This document shows positions 15,222 to 19,024 of a stretch of DNA of 19,024 nucleotides, piece after piece. Where the stretch lies: positions 1-19,024 of the forward strand of contig USSH01000014.1 in NCBI GenBank assembly GCA_900557435.1, read 5' to 3'. The DNA is from an uncultured Coprococcus sp. Its GTDB lineage: Bacteria > Bacillota > Clostridia > Lachnospirales > Lachnospiraceae. Position 1 is the first letter of the stretch, and every line of letters starts with the position of its first letter. The notes beneath the pieces were generated by a model that was given only the letters and a program-made list of their open reading frames with translations, was not told where the DNA came from and searched no databases. A program made the position numbers and the translations under genes.

Positions 15222-15884
15222 ATGAATTACATAGACAATATTGAGCTGATTACAAGACTTGTGAAATCAGGCTTTTTCGGTATAGTGGGAATATTTTTGA
15301 TCGGACTTGCAATATGGATAAAGAAAAAGGAAGACCGCTGGAACTTCAAGAATATCGGTATCGGACTTTTGGTTGGCGGCGTGGCACTTTTGCTTATCGG
15401 TATATCTACGGCAGTAGATAGTCTTCAGGATGGAGGGGTAATAGCTATAGATAGGAATAATCCTGTATGGTTGATCATGGATGCGATCAAGATGCTGACA
15501 TGTGTACTGATATTTGTGATAGCAGGCTGTGCTGTGAGATCAAAACGAATAAAAGAAAATGATATGTTCGATATGAAGATTGTGGGAAAGATAATAGGAT
15601 ATGACACCATGGCCGGCAGAACCAACATTCCGGGATACGCACATCCCACAGTGGAATATATTGATCCATACAGCGGTGAGCCGGATTCTTATGTGGTGAA
15701 TCAGGATATAAACAGAAAGAAACATCCGATCGGCAGTGAGTATAGACTGCTTTACTCCAGGGAAGAGCGGAAGGCATTTGAGAAAAAGTCAAATAAGGTG
15801 TACAGGGAGATGGAGGTATTTTTTTTCGGACTGGCGGTTTTTATTTTCGTTGTGGGGATAGCAAGGCTTCTTATGAATATATAA
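15222..15884 (+). CDS. Membrane protein of unknown function (possibly DUF3592-like)
   Basis: A 220-residue protein with hydrophobic segments at about 17-34, 44-62, 82-105 and 197-217. Between the third and fourth lies a soluble region of about 90 residues (KIVGKIIGYDTMAGRTNIPG, then AHPTVEYIDPYSGEPDSYVV), whose pattern of a conserved Tyr, Pro-x-Val-x-Tyr and a Gly turn resembles DUF3592 domains; this is a weak resemblance. Arg/Lys-rich flanks suggest the loop's orientation but I do not assign it. The ATG has only GGGGA upstream. It lies alone, after a terminator and before the PurF-like gene, 183 bp away. I do not recognise a function. Confidence 0.8.
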   Translation: MNYIDNIELITRLVKSGFFGIVGIFLIGLAIWIKKKEDRWNFKNIGIGLLVGGVALLLIGISTAVDSLQDGGVIAIDRNNPVWLIMDAIKMLTCVLIFVIAGCAVRSKRIKENDMFDMKIVGKIIGYDTMAGRTNIPGYAHPTVEYIDPYSGEPDSYVVNQDINRKKHPIGSEYRLLYSREERKAFEKKSNKVYREMEVFFFGLAVFIFVVGIARLLMNI

Positions 15885-15988
15885 TGAATATCGAAACAAG
15901 AACGTCTATTAGTTAGGATGACGTATTTCCTAGGCTGGTTGTCGGCGGAAATCACAAAATCAATGTGTAATAATGTCATGAAATAATA

Positions 15989-16018
15989 TTGTAATAACCG
16001 CCAGTCCTATGCTAATAT
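15989..16018 (+). promoter_or_regulatory. Possible promoter of the PurF-like gene
   Basis: TTGTAA (15989-15994) and TAATAT (16013-16018), with TG one base before the -10 (extended -10), are 18 bp apart. A start near 16025 would leave a leader of about 43 bases carrying AGGAGGA. The rest of 15885-15988 shows no clear structure. Confidence 0.45.
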
Positions 16019-16067
16019 AGATATGTTTGCGAAAATGACAATTTTTTATCACTTCAGGAGGAAAACA

Positions 16068-17474
16068 ATGGGTGGATTTTTTGGAGTAGCGGCAAAAGAT
16101 GACTGTGTGTTTGATCTGTTCTTTGGAATAGACTATCATTCACATCTTGGAACAAGGCGCGGAGGCATGACAGTGTATGGAGATAAGGGATTTGACAGAT
16201 CTATACACAATATCGAGAATGCTCCATTTAGAACAAAGTTCGACAAAGATATGCAGAACATGAAGGGTTATTTTGGAATAGGATGTATATCCGATTATGA
16301 GCCACAGCCACTCATAGTGCGTTCACATCACGGAACATATGCCTTGACAACTGTCAGCAAGATCAACAATGTTGACGAGATATCCAAGGAGATATTTGCT
16401 CAGGGACATTCACATTTCCTTGAGATGAGCGGAGGGGATATCAACAGCACAGAGCTGGTGGCAGCCCTCATCAACCAGAAGGATAATCTGATAGATGGAA
16501 TAAGATATGCGCTGGAGAAGATAGACGGTTCTCTGTCACTCCTGCTCATGAACCAGAATGGAATATATGCAGCCAGGGATATGCACGGAAGAACTCCTGT
16601 GGTTATAGGCAAGAAGGATGGTGCATTCTGTGCGTCATTTGAGAACTTTGCCTACAAGAACCTTGGCTATCATGACTATAAAGAACTCGGTCCTGGTGAG
16701 GTTGTCGTACTCACACCGTCCAACTGCGTGACGCTTGTGCAGCCGGGCAAGGACATGAAGATATGTACATTCCTGTGGGTATACTATGGTTACCCTGCAA
16801 GTTCATACGAGGGTATGAGTGTAGAGCAGATGAGATACAACTGCGGAGCCAGTATGGCAAAGAGAGATAACGTTAAGCCTGATATCGTAGCCGGAGTTCC
16901 GGATTCAGGAACAGCGCATGCAGTCGGCTATGCCAATGAGTCAGGAATACCTTTCTCAAGACCGTTCATCAAGTACACACCGACATGGCCACGTTCATTT
17001 ATGCCGACTATACAGAGCCAGCGAAACCTCATAGCGAAGATGAAGCTTCTGGCAGTTGAGGATCTTATCAAGGACAAGAGCCTTCTGCTCATAGACGATT
17101 CTATCGTGCGTGGAACACAGCTCAGAGAGACAACTGAGTACCTTTTTGACAGTGGTGCAAAGGAAGTCCACATCAGACCTGCGTGTCCACCACTTGTATA
17201 CGGATGCAAATACCTTAACTTCTCAAGATCATCATCAGAGATGGATCTGATAACAAGAAGAGTTATCGAGAGACTTGAGAACGGAAATGTGACAGATGAG
17301 GTACTTCAGGAGTACACAGATCCTGATTCAGAGAAGTATGAAAAGATGGTTGACGAGATCTGCAAGGAACTGCATTTCACATCACTCAGATTCAATAGAC
17401 TTGACGATATGCTTGAGGCGTGCGGAGTTGAGAAGTGCAAGCTCTGTACATACTGCTGGGATGGCAAGGAGTAA
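16068..17474 (+). CDS. PurF-like phosphoribosyltransferase lacking the glutaminase cysteine
   Basis: A 468-residue homologue of glutamine PRPP amidotransferase. The C-terminal PRTase half is well kept: VAGVPDSGTAHAVGYANESG, and the PRPP loop LLLIDDSIVRGTQ (Asp343, Asp344). Four cysteines match the Fe-S ligand positions of Bacillus PurF as I recall them (Cys233 in KICTF, Cys380 in YGCKY, Cys457 and Cys460 at the C-terminus, with an extra Cys463). The N-terminal Ntn domain is degenerate: the protein begins MGGFFGVA where PurF has MCGIFGI, so the nucleophile is Gly; the Arg loop (HVRYST) reads GCISDYE at 72-78, and the Asn-Gly oxyanion pair is replaced near residues 95-101. It should not hydrolyse glutamine, so a different amine or acceptor is likely. 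ATG 16068 has AGGAGGA at 16056-16062; an upstream ATG at 16023 lacks this. Automatic annotation would call it PurF; I doubt that role. Confidence 0.88.
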   Translation: MGGFFGVAAKDDCVFDLFFGIDYHSHLGTRRGGMTVYGDKGFDRSIHNIENAPFRTKFDKDMQNMKGYFGIGCISDYEPQPLIVRSHHGTYALTTVSKINNVDEISKEIFAQGHSHFLEMSGGDINSTELVAALINQKDNLIDGIRYALEKIDGSLSLLLMNQNGIYAARDMHGRTPVVIGKKDGAFCASFENFAYKNLGYHDYKELGPGEVVVLTPSNCVTLVQPGKDMKICTFLWVYYGYPASSYEGMSVEQMRYNCGASMAKRDNVKPDIVAGVPDSGTAHAVGYANESGIPFSRPFIKYTPTWPRSFMPTIQSQRNLIAKMKLLAVEDLIKDKSLLLIDDSIVRGTQLRETTEYLFDSGAKEVHIRPACPPLVYGCKYLNFSRSSSEMDLITRRVIERLENGNVTDEVLQEYTDPDSEKYEKMVDEICKELHFTSLRFNRLDDMLEACGVEKCKLCTYCWDGKE

Positions 17475-17563
17475 GCTGCGGATGACGGCGATGCCATATG
17501 CGGCAGACAGTTTCATATATAAAATAATCAATTTGTATTAGCAAGAAAAATGGTGACAGGGAT

Positions 17564-18790
17564 ATGGCATTAGAAAATTCAAAAGAAATCACAAAAGAAA
17601 TCACAATAGAAGAGATACAGGAACTGGATAAGGATTCGTATCAGATGGTTGACATCAGGGATGAAGTTGAGATATCCCACGGAGCCATCCCGGGTGCGGT
17701 GACAGTTCCTGCGGACAGTCTGATGCCGGAGCATTTGGCGGAGACCGCAGGTGAACTGTTCCCCGCAGAGGAATATATTTCCGGGGACAATTCAAAAGGG
17801 AAAAAACTCATCATCTGCTGTACCCACGGAACCAACAGTATTCCGCTGGCGGAGAGATTTGCAGAGCTTGGATACGATGCAGTGAGCCTAAAAGGCGGTT
17901 ATATATCATGGCTGCTCTACACCATGGGAAAGCAGGAGCAGACTGACATATGTGCCGATGTGGAGAAGAGTCTCCGCAAGAAGTTTCACAAGAAGATATG
18001 GTGCAACTTCACAAAGGCCATCAACAGGTATGAGCTGGTGAAGGAAGGCGACAGAATCGCTGTATGTATATCGGGCGGCAAGGATTCTTTCCTCATGGCG
18101 AAGTGCTTTCAGGAGCTGAAGAGACACAACAAGTTCCCATTTGAACTTAAGTTCATAGTCATGGATCCGGGGTACAGTCCGGCAAATCGCAAGGTCATAG
18201 AGGATAATGCCAGGATGCTGAACATCCCTATCCAGATATTTGAGTCAGATATATTTGACTCAGTATATAATGTTGAGAAGTCACCATGTTACCTCTGTGC
18301 CAGGATGAGACGTGGTCATCTGTACAGCTATGCAAAAGAGCTTGGTTGCAACAAGATAGCCCTTGGACATCATTATGATGATGTCATAGAGACTATACTC
18401 ATGGGTATGCTCTACGGGGCGCAGATGCAGACCATGATGCCGAAGCTTCACAGCACCAACTTTGAGGGCATGGAACTTATCAGACCTCTCTATATGGTGA
18501 GGGAGGACGACATCAAAGCGTGGAGAGATTACAACGATCTTCATTTCATACAGTGTGCATGTAAGTTCACGGACACATGTACCACCTGCAACAATGAGGA
18601 GACAAAGTCCAAGCGTCAGGAGATCAAGCAGCTCATAGCAACACTCAAGAAGACCAACCCATTTGTGGAGGGCAACATATTCAAGAGTGTGGAGAATGTC
18701 AATATAGATACTCTTATTGAGTACAAGCAAGGCGGTGTGAGACACAGTTTTCTGGATACCTACGATGAAAAAAACGGTAAGATAGAATAG
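17564..18790 (+). CDS. Rhodanese-TtcA-like PP-loop ATPase fusion
   Basis: A 408-residue protein in two parts. Residues about 15-125 are a rhodanese domain (QMVDIRDEVEISHGAIPGAV) with an active loop CTHGTNS (Cys86), similar to the GlpE loop, for carrying a persulfide. Residues about 150-380 are a PP-loop ATPase of the TtcA/TilS group with SGGKDS (170-175), a CxxC pair (Cys242, Cys245), GHHYDDVIETILMG, and a Cys-rich C-terminal block (Cys331, 333, 339, 342) where TtcA has its third Fe-S ligand. The family adenylates a base and inserts sulfur, TtcA making 2-thiocytidine in tRNA. Fusion to rhodanese would deliver sulfur in cis. It follows the PurF-like gene by 89 bp with no terminator seen, so they are probably co-transcribed. 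The ribosome site (ACAGGGA) is modest. The substrate may not be tRNA. Confidence 0.88.
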   Translation: MALENSKEITKEITIEEIQELDKDSYQMVDIRDEVEISHGAIPGAVTVPADSLMPEHLAETAGELFPAEEYISGDNSKGKKLIICCTHGTNSIPLAERFAELGYDAVSLKGGYISWLLYTMGKQEQTDICADVEKSLRKKFHKKIWCNFTKAINRYELVKEGDRIAVCISGGKDSFLMAKCFQELKRHNKFPFELKFIVMDPGYSPANRKVIEDNARMLNIPIQIFESDIFDSVYNVEKSPCYLCARMRRGHLYSYAKELGCNKIALGHHYDDVIETILMGMLYGAQMQTMMPKLHSTNFEGMELIRPLYMVREDDIKAWRDYNDLHFIQCACKFTDTCTTCNNEETKSKRQEIKQLIATLKKTNPFVEGNIFKSVENVNIDTLIEYKQGGVRHSFLDTYDEKNGKIE

Positions 18791-18816
18791 ACAGCAGATA
18801 TTTATTTATAAAAAAG

Positions 18817-18860
18817 GGATTATATCGGATCATGCATAGATTGGTGATTAGATATAGTCC
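18817..18860 (+). terminator. Possible weak terminator after the TtcA-like gene
   Basis: GGATTATATC (18817-18826) pairs with GATATAGTCC (18851-18860, one G-U pair) across a 24-base loop, followed by ATTTTG. The long loop and interrupted T-run make it a weak candidate. Confidence 0.35.
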
Positions 18861-18895
18861 ATTTTGTATTTAAAATAATAATTTTATTTTATGTG

Positions 18896-18924
18896 TTGAC
18901 ATATAATTAAATATATGTTTAAAT
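18896..18924 (+). promoter_or_regulatory. Promoter of the HMA-domain gene
   Basis: A perfect TTGACA (18896-18901) is followed after 17 bp by TTAAAT (18919-18924). An imperfect inverted repeat, TATG and CATA separated by ten bases (18913-18930), overlaps the -10 box and resembles ArsR/SmtB-type metal-sensor operators. The promoter is well supported by its -35 box; the operator is speculative. Confidence 0.55.
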
Positions 18925-18967
18925 GTTCATAGATTCAACGAGACATATTAAAAAGGAGATTACTATT

Positions 18968-19024
18968 ATGAAGAAGTACAAGATCGAAGTTGATTGTGCA
19001 AACTGCGCAGCAAAGATGGAGGAC
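18968..19024 (+). CDS. Heavy-metal-associated (HMA) domain protein, 5' end only
   Basis: The first 19 codons of a gene running off the window: MKKYKIEVDCANCAAKMED. The DCANCAAKMED stretch is the metal-binding CxxC loop of an HMA domain. CANCA preceded by Asp is typical of Zn/Cd/Pb P-type ATPases (CadA/ZntA group), whereas copper proteins usually have GMTCxxC. It may be the N-terminus of such an ATPase or a small separate chaperone; the visible part cannot decide. AAAAAGGAGA lies upstream of the ATG (18951-18960). Confidence 0.75.
   Translation, partial: MKKYKIEVDCANCAAKMED

Noticed and set aside
15918..15986. Short ORF of 22 codons (MTYFLGWLSAEITKSMCNNV...) before the PurF-like gene
   Set aside because: No properly spaced ribosome binding site and no recognisable homology; likely a chance frame in intergenic DNA.

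Overview
The window looks like chromosomal DNA of a low-to-moderate GC Firmicute, most likely a gut Clostridium-like bacterium (Lachnospiraceae is my best guess). The basis is strong AGGAGG-type ribosome binding sites, consensus sigma-A promoters, U-tract terminators, an FMN riboswitch before ribU, a LacI-controlled maltodextrin cluster, and a PurF-like/TtcA-like gene pair that I recall from Lachnospiraceae genomes. No tRNA, rRNA, CRISPR array, insertion sequence or phage gene was found.

Layout. 1-2949: a uracil permease (uraA) with a two-hairpin leader; a convergent small DUF2752 membrane protein; then a textbook unit of consensus promoter, FMN riboswitch, terminator and ribU (riboflavin ECF transporter S component). 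2950-5494: a LytTR-type regulator whose 5' end appears shifted by one base, then a lone AAA+/DUF4143 ATPase whose promoter sits between two 28-bp repeats, each containing a palindrome. 5495-15059: alpha-glucan use. An AraC regulator diverges from glgP (glycogen/maltodextrin phosphorylase); then come a lipoprotein sugar-binding protein, two ABC permeases, malQ (4-alpha-glucanotransferase) and a LacI-family regulator. Sites of the GGAAACGTTNCC type lie before glgP and before the binding-protein gene and are plausible targets of the local LacI protein and/or CcpA. No ABC ATPase is present, so a shared MsmX/UgpC-type ATPase is probably encoded elsewhere.

15060-19024: a small membrane protein of unknown function, then the most intriguing part: a PurF-like phosphoribosyltransferase that has lost its glutaminase cysteine but keeps the PRPP loop and Fe-S cysteines, followed by a rhodanese fused to a TtcA-like PP-loop ATPase. 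The window ends in the first 19 codons of a heavy-metal-binding (HMA) protein, probably a Zn/Cd P-type ATPase.

How the genes work together: imported maltodextrins (binding protein plus two permeases) would be rearranged by MalQ and phosphorolysed by GlgP to glucose-1-phosphate, under LacI/AraC control. The PurF-like and rhodanese-TtcA proteins look like a sulfur-transfer plus phosphoribosyl chemistry pair of unknown product. Isoleucine codon use changes sharply between the binding-protein gene (ATA 1 of 17) and the first permease gene (ATA 21 of 31), hinting at a recombination or assembly junction around 10352-10617.
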